18,552 bases of DNA from Flavobacterium psychrophilum (GTDB taxonomy: Bacteria > Bacteroidota > Bacteroidia > Flavobacteriales > Flavobacteriaceae), in NCBI GenBank assembly GCA_003243255.1, contig QFQM01000085.1, forward strand, positions 1-18,552, given 5' to 3'. This document shows, one piece after another, positions 1-7,455 of the stretch. Position 1 is the stretch's first letter; each line of letters opens with the position of its first letter. Made by a program: the position numbers and the translations under genes. Under the pieces are notes generated by a model. It saw only the letters and a program-made list of their open reading frames with translations, was not told where the DNA came from and made no database searches.

Positions 1-910
1 GTAGCTGAATATGGACAACCGTTTTTACATTGGCCTTGTCAATCCCCATCCCAAAGGCATTGGTCGCGACTATAACCTGAACCTTTTCGGTAAGCCATAG
101 CTGCATATTAGCTTCTTTCTCTTTTTCTTTCAGGCCCCCGTGGTAAAAGGTAGCCTTATATCCAAGCGATTGCAACTGCGACGAAACATCGTGGCAGGAC
201 TTGCGGTTGCGTACATATATAATAGACGGTTCAGGATTCTTCGTCAGTATCTGCTGAATGCGGTGCAGTTTGTCTTCGGTTTCAAACACCATATAAGCAA
301 GATTCTCTCGGGCAAATGATTTTTTGAAGATTGCCGGAGTCTCAAGTCCAAGCTGTGTAATGATATCTTTCTGAACCCTTTCTGTAGCCGATGCTGTAAG
401 TGCCAGAAACGGAACGTGCGGCAAATGCTTCTTTAATGCTGCCAGTTGCAGGTAGGCAGGGCGGAAGTCGTGCCCCCACTGCGACACACAATGCGCTTCG
501 TCTACAGCAACAAGGTTTATCGGCAGGTCTTTTATGCGTTCAATTACCCAGTCGGCCTGAAGTCGCTCAGGTGAGAGGTAAAGGAACTTATAATTCCCAA
601 ATTTGCAATTATCTAACAGATCACTAAGCTCATCTGTACTGATTCCTCCGGTTAGAGCAATCGCTCTGATGTTTCGTTTCTCCAGATTGGCTATCTGGTC
701 TTTCATCAGGGCGATAAGCGGAGAAATAACAAGGCATAACCCTTCTTTCATCATTGCCGGCACCTGAAAGCAAACCGACTTTCCGCCACCTGTAGGCATG
801 AGTGCAAAAGTGTCTTTCCCTTCGAGTACCGACTGGATGATCTTATCCTGCGGTTCCCTGAAGGTGTCGTGCTGCCAGTATTGTTTTAGGATATCGAGCG
901 CCTGCTGCAT
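1..910 (-). CDS. recQ: ATP-dependent DNA helicase RecQ (5' part, cut by window edge)
   Basis: SF2 3'-5' DNA helicase acting in recombination and replication-fork repair. About 303 N-terminal residues are visible and the frame is still open at base 1. Seen in the translation: Walker A TGGGKS at residues 40-45, the DEAH box at 137-140 followed by CVSQWGHDFRP, the TASA motif III region, and the second RecA-like lobe reaching the motif V stretch ATNAFGMGIDKANVK. Motif VI, the zinc-binding/winged-helix part and any HRDC domain would lie beyond the edge. The start at 908-910 gives MQQALDILKQYW, a normal RecQ beginning, so nothing is missing at the N-terminus. It is transcribed away from the small gene at 1120, sharing a ~209-base spacer. 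RecQ is a near-certain call; which of several flavobacterial RecQ paralogues it is cannot be told. Confidence 0.96.
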   Translation of the reverse strand, partial: MQQALDILKQYWQHDTFREPQDKIIQSVLEGKDTFALMPTGGGKSVCFQVPAMMKEGLCLVISPLIALMKDQIANLEKRNIRAIALTGGISTDELSDLLDNCKFGNYKFLYLSPERLQADWVIERIKDLPINLVAVDEAHCVSQWGHDFRPAYLQLAALKKHLPHVPFLALTASATERVQKDIITQLGLETPAIFKKSFARENLAYMVFETEDKLHRIQQILTKNPEPSIIYVRNRKSCHDVSSQLQSLGYKATFYHGGLKEKEKEANMQLWLTEKVQVIVATNAFGMGIDKANVKTVVHIQL

Positions 911-1119
911 AGTGGTTTTAAAAGTTATACGAAGTTACTAAACATTTGGCACTTTTTTTGATTTTAAAATTTACAGTTAAGCGTTTAAGGGAGTTATTGA
1001 GTATCAGTTGTTAACCATAAACTTAAAACCAAAAATTAATACTGTGTTAAACACTTTTTTTATCAGAAATACGTTAATTATATTTACAGTAGAGTTATTA
1101 ATCATTAAACAGTAAAGCC

Positions 1120-1299
1120 ATGAAAAACACATTGAAGAAGGGAGTACGCCACGTACAATTAGTGACAGCAGGAAAGAGTAAAAATGTATACCAGGTGGCT
1201 TTTCAGAAGAAAGATTCCATTATACGATATATAGAAATAATAGCAGTCTGCACCATTGCCTTTATCATAGGGGCGGGGTTCTTAGGCTATTTTAATTAA
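1120..1299 (+). CDS. Small single-pass membrane protein, 59 aa, unknown function
   Basis: A short open frame from ATG at 1120 to TAA at 1297-1299. The first ~34 residues are hydrophilic and basic (many Lys/Arg), and residues ~35-58 form one hydrophobic helix (IEIIAVCTIAFIIGAGFLGY), so the protein should sit in the inner membrane with the basic part in the cytoplasm. Support that it is real: a clean GNRA-loop terminator lies 23 bases after the stop, there is no gene on the other strand here, and a near-consensus -7 box (TATATTTA, 1079-1086) lies 33 bases before the ATG. I do not recognise a family. It is monocistronic. Confidence 0.6.
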   Translation: MKNTLKKGVRHVQLVTAGKSKNVYQVAFQKKDSIIRYIEIIAVCTIAFIIGAGFLGYFN

Positions 1300-1322
1300 T
1301 TTGAGTTAATTTATTTTGGGTT

Positions 1323-1352
1323 AGCCCTTCGTGAAAACGAAGGGCTTTTTTT
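1323..1352 (+). terminator. Rho-independent terminator of the 59-aa gene
   Basis: Perfect 10-bp stem AGCCCTTCGT (1323-1332) / ACGAAGGGCT (1337-1346) closed by a GAAA tetraloop and followed by seven T (1346-1352). It lies 23 bases after the stop codon at 1299. Confidence 0.9.
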
Positions 1353-1387
1353 GTAGCTGAAAGTTCTATGCATCTGGAGTTTGTGTG

Positions 1388-1464
1388 GTCATTGCGAGCG
1401 TAACGCAGTGAAGCGTGGCAATCCGTCTCTTTTAGATTGCTTCGTCGTACCTCCTCGCAATGAC
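1388..1464. repeat. Dispersed palindromic intergenic repeat (REP/MITE-like)
   Basis: Outer arms GTCATTGCGAG (1388-1398) and CTCGCAATGAC (1454-1464) are perfect 11-bp inverted repeats. Inside, GCAATC and GATTGC, and GAAGC and GCTTC, can extend the pairing, so the element folds into one long hairpin. The wording (CATTGCGAG, GTGGCAATC, GATTGCTTCGTCG) matches a type of short palindromic repeat I recall as dispersed in many bacterial genomes, including Bacteroidota. It sits between the terminators of two convergent genes. It makes an apparent minus-strand open frame (1292-1513) that I do not accept as a gene. Confidence 0.8.
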
Positions 1465-1519
1465 GATCATCTTTGGAATTTTCGTATAGTTTGCTTAAGG
1501 CGACATCTGACATATAGAT

Positions 1520-1545
1520 AAAAAAAAGCCCTGCAAATGCAGAGC
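1520..1545 (-). terminator. Terminator of the SRPBCC gene
   Basis: Read on the minus strand: GCTCTGCA (1545-1538), a two-base loop TT, then TGCAGGGC (1535-1528; one G-T pair), then a run of at least seven T (1527-1521). It lies about 35 bases beyond the stop of the gene at 1580-2389. Confidence 0.8.
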
Positions 1546-1579
1546 CCTTATTCTCAAATGAAATTGCACTAAAGTATTG

Positions 1580-2389
1580 TTATGCTTTGGTGATACCGCC
1601 TTCTATGTACGTTTTAAAGCTTTCGATGTCTTTTTGCAGCATTCTTTCAAACACAGGAGTAAGTAGTTTTGCTGCACCTGCACCTGCTTTTCCAAAAGGT
1701 GCATGGTAAGCAATACTTATTTCAATGTCGGTACCGTTACCGTCACTGTTTCTATTAAAGATTACCCTTCCTGCATTTTGCAGGGTTGAGCCCGGAATGG
1801 ATTGCCAGCTTAAGACTTCGTTAGGTTTGTCATTAACTATTTGGGCTTTCCACCCTATAGTACCTATACCTCCCGGAAGTTTGGCTTTCCAGTTTGATGT
1901 TTGCCCGTCAAGTTCTTCTACACTATGCAGATGCTGCATAAACTGTGGCAGGTTTTCAAGATTTCTCCAGGCATTATATACATCTACAACCGGTTTATTA
2001 ATATTTAAAGAAGCTGTAATCGCTACATTGCTGCCTTTCATTATGCCTTTTTTATCCATCAGGTCATAAGCAGGGCAATAGCCGCTTATTCCTCTGAAAA
2101 GCATAGTGCCGGCAGTAATGCCTTCCATCATTTTTTTGGTTTTGCTGTGGTCTTTTTTCAGGGCACGATATAACAGGTAAGCACCCGCAGCGACCATAAT
2201 GATACGCTCTGTTTTGCTTACGTTTACCCTAAGTCCAGGAATAATACTTTTTTTGCCTTTATGCAGGTAAGAATCCGCTTCTTTTGAATTGGAAACTGAC
2301 GCATAACGGTTTGGATCGGTACCCGATTCATCATATTTTGAAAAATTCCTTTTGGGTTCCGCTGATTTTAATATTTTGCTGGTTTCCAT
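1580..2389 (-). CDS. DUF2892 / SRPBCC (polyketide cyclase-dehydrase-like) membrane protein
   Basis: 269 residues. The first ~50 are polar and variable. Residues ~51-110 resemble the DUF2892 (YgaP-like) module: a VNVSKTERI start, a hydrophobic stretch at 63-75, and a second segment around GTMLFRGISGYCPAYDL. Residues ~123-265 form an SRPBCC/START-like lipid- or small-molecule-binding domain, with ITASLNINKPVVDVYNAWRN, the LPQFMQHL loop and the typical LSWQSIPGS and GRVIFNR strands. This combination is a recurrent 'SRPBCC family / predicted integral membrane protein' type (COG5637-like). The ligand is unknown. It is monocistronic with its own terminator, and the spacer upstream carries the terminator of the next gene, so it has its own promoter, which I could not place. 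Confidence 0.85.
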   Translation of the reverse strand: METSKILKSAEPKRNFSKYDESGTDPNRYASVSNSKEADSYLHKGKKSIIPGLRVNVSKTERIIMVAAGAYLLYRALKKDHSKTKKMMEGITAGTMLFRGISGYCPAYDLMDKKGIMKGSNVAITASLNINKPVVDVYNAWRNLENLPQFMQHLHSVEELDGQTSNWKAKLPGGIGTIGWKAQIVNDKPNEVLSWQSIPGSTLQNAGRVIFNRNSDGNGTDIEISIAYHAPFGKAGAGAAKLLTPVFERMLQKDIESFKTYIEGGITKA

Positions 2390-2504
2390 AATCAGTTGTT
2401 TTAATAGTTTTTGTTACTATAAAATTACTTATTACGAAAAGGAGACTGTGGTAAGGATATGATAAAGTATTCTTAAGGGAGTCATAAACCTTTAAACATA
2501 AAAA

Positions 2505-2533
2505 AGAGCCGCTGTCTTTACCTCAGCGGCTCT
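2505..2533 (-). terminator. Terminator of the large secreted-protein gene
   Basis: Perfect 10-bp stem AGAGCCGCTG (2505-2514) / CAGCGGCTCT (2524-2533) with a 9-base loop. On the minus strand it is followed by a run of T (complement of 2500-2505). It lies about 95 bases past the stop at 2628. There is no T run in the plus direction. Confidence 0.85.
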
Positions 2534-2627
2534 CAAAAAAAATATGAATAAAACAAAAACTAACTTTAACTACTAACTATTTACACACCTATTTTTTTTG
2601 ATTCTGCAAAATTAATTACACTACTAA

Positions 2628-4937
2628 TTAATTACTTTTCAATATTTTTTGTGTTGCAGTGTTACCACTTGCAAACTCAATTTTTATCATATACATACCG
2701 GAAGCCGCTTCTGTAAGGTCTAGCTCTGGTTGGTTGGTTTTTGCGATACGTTGTCCGGTAAGGTTATATACTTCTACCGATACAACTTCGGCGGCTGCCT
2801 GTATGCTGATTTTTCCATTTGTAGGGTTAGGATATACAGTAAATACTGTCTTGTTGTTGTCGTCTATTCCTGCAACAGGATCGGTAACATCAAGTGAATA
2901 GTCTTCTACCTGTCCGTAGTAAGCGTTTGTACATGCGTCAAATTCGCCTTCTTCATATACATTCCACATGTCTTTAGTGATCCTCATCCTTGTTGTGCCT
3001 GCAAGAGCAGTTTCAGGAACTGTTATGTTAAGTGTTGCCTGAACGCCATCAGTACCGGTTGTGTTCTCTAAAGAAGTCAGGTAATATTCGGTAGCCATAT
3101 CAAAACTGTCATCCTGATTCCAGTCAATAAACACTCTGATGTCATGAGCAAATAAGCCTACTGTGTTACCTTCTACAATTAGCTGATAGGTTTGTCCTTT
3201 TTCTACGCTTCCTGTTATGCTTGTAAAGTTTTCATATGACGAAGAAGTATTTACTTCCGGGCTAGTAGCATTGTTTATGCCTGCAAACTGTACCAATGAT
3301 ATTGGCTCTACATCATAATCTACAACTGCCGTGCAATATGGTGCTGCCGAAGCTATGTTCTGGTTGATGATAGTAACGTCTATTGTGTCTATTGTTGTAG
3401 CATCATCGTTGCTTGCTGCCTGAAGTGTAACCACACCGTCGGCTATTGCTGTAATCAGTCCGTTTGCGTCTATGGTAGCAAGTCCGTTTCCGGCAGAAAT
3501 ACTCCATGTTACTGCCTGGCTTGCTTCCGCCGGAAGTATAGCAGCTTCTAATTGTAATGTACCGCCAACAGTAATGATGAATGGTGAAAGATCATTTTCA
3601 ACAGTTACTTCAAGGCTTGCAGGAGCTACATATTGTCCTGTAATTACGATGTCTATAGTGTCAATAAGAGCAGCATCAACAGTACTTACAGCCTGAGCGG
3701 TAACTGTACCGTTAGCGATTGCTGTTACCAGTCCGTTAGCGTCTATTGTTGCCAGTTCATTGCCTGAGGTTAAGCTCCATGTTACGTTTTGGTCAGCTCC
3801 TGAAGGAAGGACTTCAGCTGTTAGCTGTAAAGTTCCTTCATTAGTATCTATTGTAGCAGCAATATTGTTTTCAGTAGAAACCTCAACCGAAGTAGGTGTT
3901 ACTACCTGATTTGTGATTGTAATTGTGATTGAACTGAATACAGCCGAAGCTTGGGTGCTCACAGCCTGAACTGTAACTGTTCCGTTAGCAGTAGCCGTAA
4001 CAAGTCCGGTGCTGCTTATAGTGGCTAATTCATTGCCAGAAGTTATGCTCCAAGTTACCTGTTGGCTGGCATTTGATGGTGTGATTGTAGCAAGTAGCTG
4101 TAAAGTACCTCCATTAGTGATAATTACCGTTGGGGCATCACCTAAAACCGATATAGCCAGGCTTGCAGGAGTTGGCTGTACTGTTGCCTGTCCTTTAATA
4201 CAACGTATAGGGTGTGCCTGTAGCCTTGGTGCACCTGCATTAGGGTTCATAACGGCATTACTATAGTAAAGGTTTCTTCCGTAATTGTTCAGTGTTGCAC
4301 TTACATTGCTGTTCCAGTAATAACCTCTCTGGCCAACAAAAGAAAAGCTTCCTGAAGATCCTCTGTATCCTGCAACGGCAAGTTTTAGGTTACTTGTAAA
4401 TCCTGATTCTACATTGGTTATGTTTTCAGCTTCTATAACTGCTGTCCATTCTGCCTCGGTAGGAACTCTCCAGCCGTTGCCAAGAGCTGCCTTACAAGGA
4501 TCGCAGCCGTTGGTTTCACTAACCGCAGCCGGTGTTGCAGCTTCCCATGTATCTGTGGTATTTCCTGCATTCCACCATGATGGTATAAATGTATTGTTTG
4601 CAGTACCAACACCCATTGGATTGTTTGGTATTACCGCAGTACCCATAGCCGAATTGCTTTTCTCGTGTCCATCCTGCCAACGCCCCCACTGATAATAGTC
4701 GCCATAAGAAGCAGCATCAGTTGCAGAAGTAGCGACCTGTGTGCTTCCAAGGTTTTGCTGCATCCAAACGTTACCGTCGGCTGCCCTTACTGTAGTATAT
4801 TGAGTTGTGGCTCCATCATAAGTTAAAGTCACGCAGCTTGTAGCACCGGCTGTCGAACCGGGATCGGTACCTTCACAGGTTTGTGCCTGTGCTTTTCCGA
4901 ACGCCATTGCTGCAATTAAGAATAGAATTTTTTTCAT
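2628..4937 (-). CDS. Secreted modular protein: FISUMP, three Ig-like (Big_2) repeats, GEVED, T9SS sorting tail
   Basis: 769 residues. Signal peptide at ~1-19 (MKKILFLIAAMAFGKAQAQ). Residues ~36-248 match the Fibrobacter-type paralogous domain (FISUMP): DGNVWMQQNLG, YYQWGR, GNGWRVPTEAEW, YYWNS and the closing HPIRCIKG. Three tandem ~91-residue bacterial Ig-like group 2 repeats follow (about 256-343, 347-434, 438-525), each with GTLQL, VTWS and GLVTA-type signatures. A GEVED domain occupies ~555-685 (FIDWNQDDSFD, ending GQVEDYSLDV). Residues ~696-769 form a type A T9SS C-terminal signal (VYPNPTNGKI, LTGQRI, GMYMIKI), so the protein should be exported to the periplasm, crossed over the outer membrane by T9SS, and released or anchored. 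It is probably an adhesin or matrix-binding surface protein; no enzymatic domain is visible. Monocistronic, with its own -7 box and terminator. Confidence 0.93.
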   Translation of the reverse strand: MKKILFLIAAMAFGKAQAQTCEGTDPGSTAGATSCVTLTYDGATTQYTTVRAADGNVWMQQNLGSTQVATSATDAASYGDYYQWGRWQDGHEKSNSAMGTAVIPNNPMGVGTANNTFIPSWWNAGNTTDTWEAATPAAVSETNGCDPCKAALGNGWRVPTEAEWTAVIEAENITNVESGFTSNLKLAVAGYRGSSGSFSFVGQRGYYWNSNVSATLNNYGRNLYYSNAVMNPNAGAPRLQAHPIRCIKGQATVQPTPASLAISVLGDAPTVIITNGGTLQLLATITPSNASQQVTWSITSGNELATISSTGLVTATANGTVTVQAVSTQASAVFSSITITITNQVVTPTSVEVSTENNIAATIDTNEGTLQLTAEVLPSGADQNVTWSLTSGNELATIDANGLVTAIANGTVTAQAVSTVDAALIDTIDIVITGQYVAPASLEVTVENDLSPFIITVGGTLQLEAAILPAEASQAVTWSISAGNGLATIDANGLITAIADGVVTLQAASNDDATTIDTIDVTIINQNIASAAPYCTAVVDYDVEPISLVQFAGINNATSPEVNTSSSYENFTSITGSVEKGQTYQLIVEGNTVGLFAHDIRVFIDWNQDDSFDMATEYYLTSLENTTGTDGVQATLNITVPETALAGTTRMRITKDMWNVYEEGEFDACTNAYYGQVEDYSLDVTDPVAGIDDNNKTVFTVYPNPTNGKISIQAAAEVVSVEVYNLTGQRIAKTNQPELDLTEAASGMYMIKIEFASGNTATQKILKSN

Positions 4938-5264
4938 GCTATTTGGAGTAGTTTATATTAACGGAGCAAATTTATCTTATTTAGATTAAATAAAAATAAG
5001 CTAATAGCATTTATCAGGAAAAAAGATAAATTGTATGCTGTTTTAATGGATTGGATATTTTATTAACAGTATTTTTTTTGTAGATGTAATAAAACATAAA
5101 AGATTTTGCTGTTTTTTATTGAGGTGTTTTTAACCCTTTGTTAAGTTTTTATCACAAAAAAATGGTAAAAGGGTAGTGTTTTAATCTGTAAGGCTGTTTT
5201 AGTTGTAACTTTAATACACCTTCCTATATACTCAAATAGTATTTAAACCTAAAAAATACACGCT
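4938..5264. other. AT-rich divergent spacer between two exported-protein genes
   Basis: The spacer is 327 bases and strongly AT-rich with many A and T runs. The left end holds the minus-strand -7 box at 4967-4974. Toward the right, TAACTTTA (5206-5213) differs by one base from the -7 consensus and could serve the plus gene at 5265, leaving a ~50-nt leader. I see no open frame, convincing hairpin or repeat in it. Confidence 0.5.
4967..4974 (-). promoter_or_regulatory. Bacteroidota -7 box of the secreted-protein gene
   Basis: TAAATTTG on the minus strand fits TAnnTTTG exactly and lies 30 bases before the ATG at 4937, predicting a ~20-25 nt leader. There is no clear TTG at the expected -33 distance; the upstream DNA is AT-rich. 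Confidence 0.6.
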
Positions 5265-5756
5265 ATGAAAAAACTACTTTTATCATTGCTGTTTACGCTG
5301 CCCGTTATGGCGCAGGATGGTTTCAGGAACGAAAACGGCAATCTGGTATGGCAGCATACCTATCCGGCAACCACAAATGTACTTACTGTAATTGGCAATC
5401 AGCCCGATCTTAAAGTAGAGGTGGGAACTAATGATGCACAAACCGGCTATGCTGAAAAAATAAAGAACACCTGTTCTGAAGGAAGTCCGGTGATGCGTAA
5501 CGATTACAAGTTTAACTTTAACGTGAAAAATGAAAATGGAAACTACGTAGTTACCGTAACCGACATTAAAATCATAGAGGTTATGGGGCCAATGCAGGCC
5601 AGAACTATCGTTAACCGTTGCGAAAAATACCTGGTAGACGCTTCGTTAAAAGTTAAGAAAGATGCACGATCCCAAAAAGATGTTGGCTGTATCGATAATT
5701 TCCTGACAGGTATATTTAGTGGTACAATGGCTAATGTGGCCATGACTGAAAATTAA
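5265..5756 (+). CDS. Small exported protein, DUF4468-like
   Basis: 163 residues. An N-terminal signal peptide is clear (MKKLLLSLLFTLPVMAQ, cleavage likely after ~16-17), so the mature part is periplasmic or outer-membrane associated. The mature sequence alternates beta strands (GNLVWQHTYPA, NDYKFNFNVKNENGNYVVTVTDIKI), in the style of DUF4468-type TBP-like-fold proteins of Bacteroidota; this assignment is by eye and not firm. Two cysteines (in NTCSEG and NRCEKY) could form a disulfide, and a third is near the C-terminus. A bidirectional hairpin terminator follows. The gene is monocistronic and convergent with the small pair downstream. Function unknown. Confidence 0.75.
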   Translation: MKKLLLSLLFTLPVMAQDGFRNENGNLVWQHTYPATTNVLTVIGNQPDLKVEVGTNDAQTGYAEKIKNTCSEGSPVMRNDYKFNFNVKNENGNYVVTVTDIKIIEVMGPMQARTIVNRCEKYLVDASLKVKKDARSQKDVGCIDNFLTGIFSGTMANVAMTEN

Positions 5757-5781
5757 TCAGACAATCACATCTTAAAAAATA

Positions 5782-5809
5782 AAACCACCAATCGGTGGCT
5801 TTATTTTTT
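5782..5809. terminator. Bidirectional terminator between convergent genes
   Basis: Stem CCACC (5785-5789) / GGTGG (5794-5798) with an AATC loop, flanked by A-rich sequence on the left and TTTATTTTTT on the right, so both directions end in a T-rich run. It lies 26 bases after the stop at 5756 and 8 bases after the stop of the minus gene ending at 5817. Confidence 0.75.
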
Positions 5810-5816
5810 ATGTATT

Positions 5817-6056
5817 TTAGAATGAGTCCATTTGTACAACCAGTATCTGGTTCTTTTTCACTTCTTCTTCGGTATCTTCTATAACCTGTACGCCAAGTAT
5901 TTCAAAAGATCGGAATATCATGATATTGTTTTCTTCCGCATATTCGGCAGCAAGGGTGTCATAATCTGTAGGGTGCAGTATGATGCTGTCGCTTTCGGTA
6001 AGGTCGTTTTCTAGTATATATTCCTTGATGTTGTCGTAACTTATGGCAATTCTCAT
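5817..6056 (-). CDS. Small acidic protein, paralogue of its upstream neighbour (79 aa)
   Basis: 79 residues, acidic, with no signal peptide or membrane segment, so cytoplasmic. It is clearly homologous to the 74-residue product encoded 8 bases upstream: NIKEYILENDLTES matches TIKNFILTNALTEN, IILHPTDYDTL matches LMLHPSNFDKL, and LGVQVIEDTEEE matches AGINIIPDDNNE. The layout (short helix, hydrophobic strand, H-P-x-D/N-[YF]-D-x-L, then G-V/I-x-V/I-I strand, acidic turn, closing strand) recalls part of HK97-type phage capsid proteins (see findings), but the match is too short to name a function. The pair is probably one transcript ending at the shared terminator at 5782-5809. Confidence 0.8.
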   Translation of the reverse strand: MRIAISYDNIKEYILENDLTESDSIILHPTDYDTLAAEYAEENNIMIFRSFEILGVQVIEDTEEEVKKNQILVVQMDSF

Positions 6057-6064
6057 GTGTTTCT

Positions 6065-6289
6065 TTAATTGAATTTTACTTCAAGGACGTCAATTTCGCC
6101 CTCGTTTATTTCGTTGTTATCGTCGGGTATAATATTGATGCCCGCTATGCAAAGTGCTTTTGCTTTTTCTTTACTGTTGCTTACCAGTTTGTCAAAGTTA
6201 GACGGGTGAAGCATTAGCATTACATTCTCTGTTAAGGCGTTGGTAAGGATAAAATTTTTGATAGTGGCAAGGTCGATATTCTTTTTCAT
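6065..6289 (-). CDS. Small protein, paralogue of its downstream neighbour (74 aa)
   Basis: Start chosen at the ATG at 6287-6289 (MKKNIDLATIKNF). An in-frame ATG at 6329-6331 would add 14 residues, but the paralogue alignment begins at the shorter start and the extension looks like leader. 74 residues, cytoplasmic. It aligns over its whole length with the 79-residue product of the next gene, 8 bases downstream, so the two arose by tandem duplication. A weak -7 box (CATCTTTG on the minus strand, 6316-6323) would give a ~20-nt leader for the shorter start. Function unknown. Confidence 0.78.
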   Translation of the reverse strand: MKKNIDLATIKNFILTNALTENVMLMLHPSNFDKLVSNSKEKAKALCIAGINIIPDDNNEINEGEIDVLEVKFN

Positions 6290-6384
6290 AACTATTGTTT
6301 TTGGTTTGATTGTGATGCAAAGATGGACCATATACCTTTAAAATTTTGGTAAAATAAAGCCAATAAAACATTAATTCTTTTTAA

Positions 6385-6417
6385 GAAAAAACTTAACCTA
6401 TTATGACACAGTTAAGT
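6385..6417 (-). terminator. Terminator of the GH1-glycosyltransferase operon
   Basis: Minus-strand reading: ACTTAAC (6417-6411), 13-base loop, GTTAAGT (6397-6391), then TTTTTT (6391-6386). It starts 7 bases after the stop at 6424. The stem is AT-rich and of modest strength. Confidence 0.6.
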
Positions 6418-6423
6418 AAAATG

Positions 6424-7425
6424 TTAAACCAGTTTTGTCTTCATGTGCCTCATTACAACCCTGTCAACAATCTTTTGGGTCATGTCCGGATAATTTACCG
6501 GAATCACCTCGCCATTATCTATCCAGTCTTTAATTACTTCGTTGTATTTTGGTTTCAGGCTTTTTATTACGGTTACGCCCATCTGTTCAAGAGCTGCCGC
6601 GTTTAGCTGCTGTTCATATTGGTTTTTCATAGGGATAACCAATAGCTTTTTGCCAAGATATAATGCCTCTGCCGGAGTCTCAAACCCTGCACCGCAAAGC
6701 ACCCCTGCCGATGCCGCCATACTCGCAGTAAACTGCTGGTTGTTTATTGGCTGGATAATGATGTTTCCCTGAACGATCTCTTTTTTGTTGTGTTTAGAGA
6801 ATACATCCCATTTTACATCCTTAAACTCTGATAACATTTTTATAAGCGTCTTGTCATCATAAGAAGGAAGATATACCGTATAATGTCCGCCATTCGTCAC
6901 TTCGTGGTTACGAACTTGCTGGCGGATTACCGGAGTAAATATACTTTCGTTGTCACCGTTAAAGTGAAATCCGTACCTGTAGTCAGCAGGAGCATAGTGC
7001 TTAAGGATTAGCCTGCCTGTCCTGTCTTTGTCTTCAGGTTGCGGATAACGTTTGTCGAGCACTGCCGCCTGATGGCTTAGCCCGATACAGGGCTTATTCT
7101 TCATATTACAGGCCCATGCCGATACAGGTTCGAAATCATTGATAACAAGGTCGTATTTTTCTACAGGTAATTCTTTAATGCTGCGTACTAGTTTTCGCGT
7201 ATTGGTCTTGGCAAAGGTCTTCCAAAGATCTACGCCTCCTTTTTTTCCGAAGATAAAGCTAAGGCCTCTAAGTTCATATTTTACGGGGAAAGGCAGTTTC
7301 AGGTCGCCCTGAATACCGCTTACGAGTATGTCGACCTCACCGTGTTTCTGCAGGCACGGAATTATGTCTATGGCGCGGCTCAGGTGTCCGTTACCGGTGC
7401 CCTGTACTGCATAAAGGATTTTCAT
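6424..7425 (-). CDS. GT-B glycosyltransferase (MurG/UGT-like)
   Basis: 333 residues, no signal peptide. The N-terminal lobe opens with a strand and glycine-rich loop (ILYAVQGTGNGHLSRA, 3-18), the acceptor-site loop of MurG/UGT-like GT-B enzymes. The C-terminal lobe has GVLCGAGFETPAEALYLGKK (241-260) followed by LLVIPMKNQYEQQLNA, the nucleotide-sugar binding signature in the form GxGFxTxxEAL with the downstream Q/E-Q pair. Donor and acceptor cannot be read from the sequence; family members glycosylate lipids, peptidoglycan precursors or small molecules. It is 30 bases downstream of a GH1 glucosidase and in the same operon, which suggests glycolipid or glucoside turnover (inference). A terminator follows the stop. 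Confidence 0.88.
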   Translation of the reverse strand: MKILYAVQGTGNGHLSRAIDIIPCLQKHGEVDILVSGIQGDLKLPFPVKYELRGLSFIFGKKGGVDLWKTFAKTNTRKLVRSIKELPVEKYDLVINDFEPVSAWACNMKNKPCIGLSHQAAVLDKRYPQPEDKDRTGRLILKHYAPADYRYGFHFNGDNESIFTPVIRQQVRNHEVTNGGHYTVYLPSYDDKTLIKMLSEFKDVKWDVFSKHNKKEIVQGNIIIQPINNQQFTASMAASAGVLCGAGFETPAEALYLGKKLLVIPMKNQYEQQLNAAALEQMGVTVIKSLKPKYNEVIKDWIDNGEVIPVNYPDMTQKIVDRVVMRHMKTKLV

Positions 7426-7455
7426 AGTATTGTGGGGATTATGGGGATTGTGTAC

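Noticed and set aside
1292..1513. 73-residue minus-strand open frame
   Set aside because: Runs through the palindromic repeat and a terminator; the protein sequence is that of the repeat.
1725..2069. 114-residue plus-strand open frame
   Set aside because: Antisense to the SRPBCC gene, which has clear domain signatures; no start or promoter signal.
6290..6331. N-terminal extension of the 74-residue paralogue
   Set aside because: The alignment with its paralogue begins at the shorter start, and a weak -7 box lies inside the extension.
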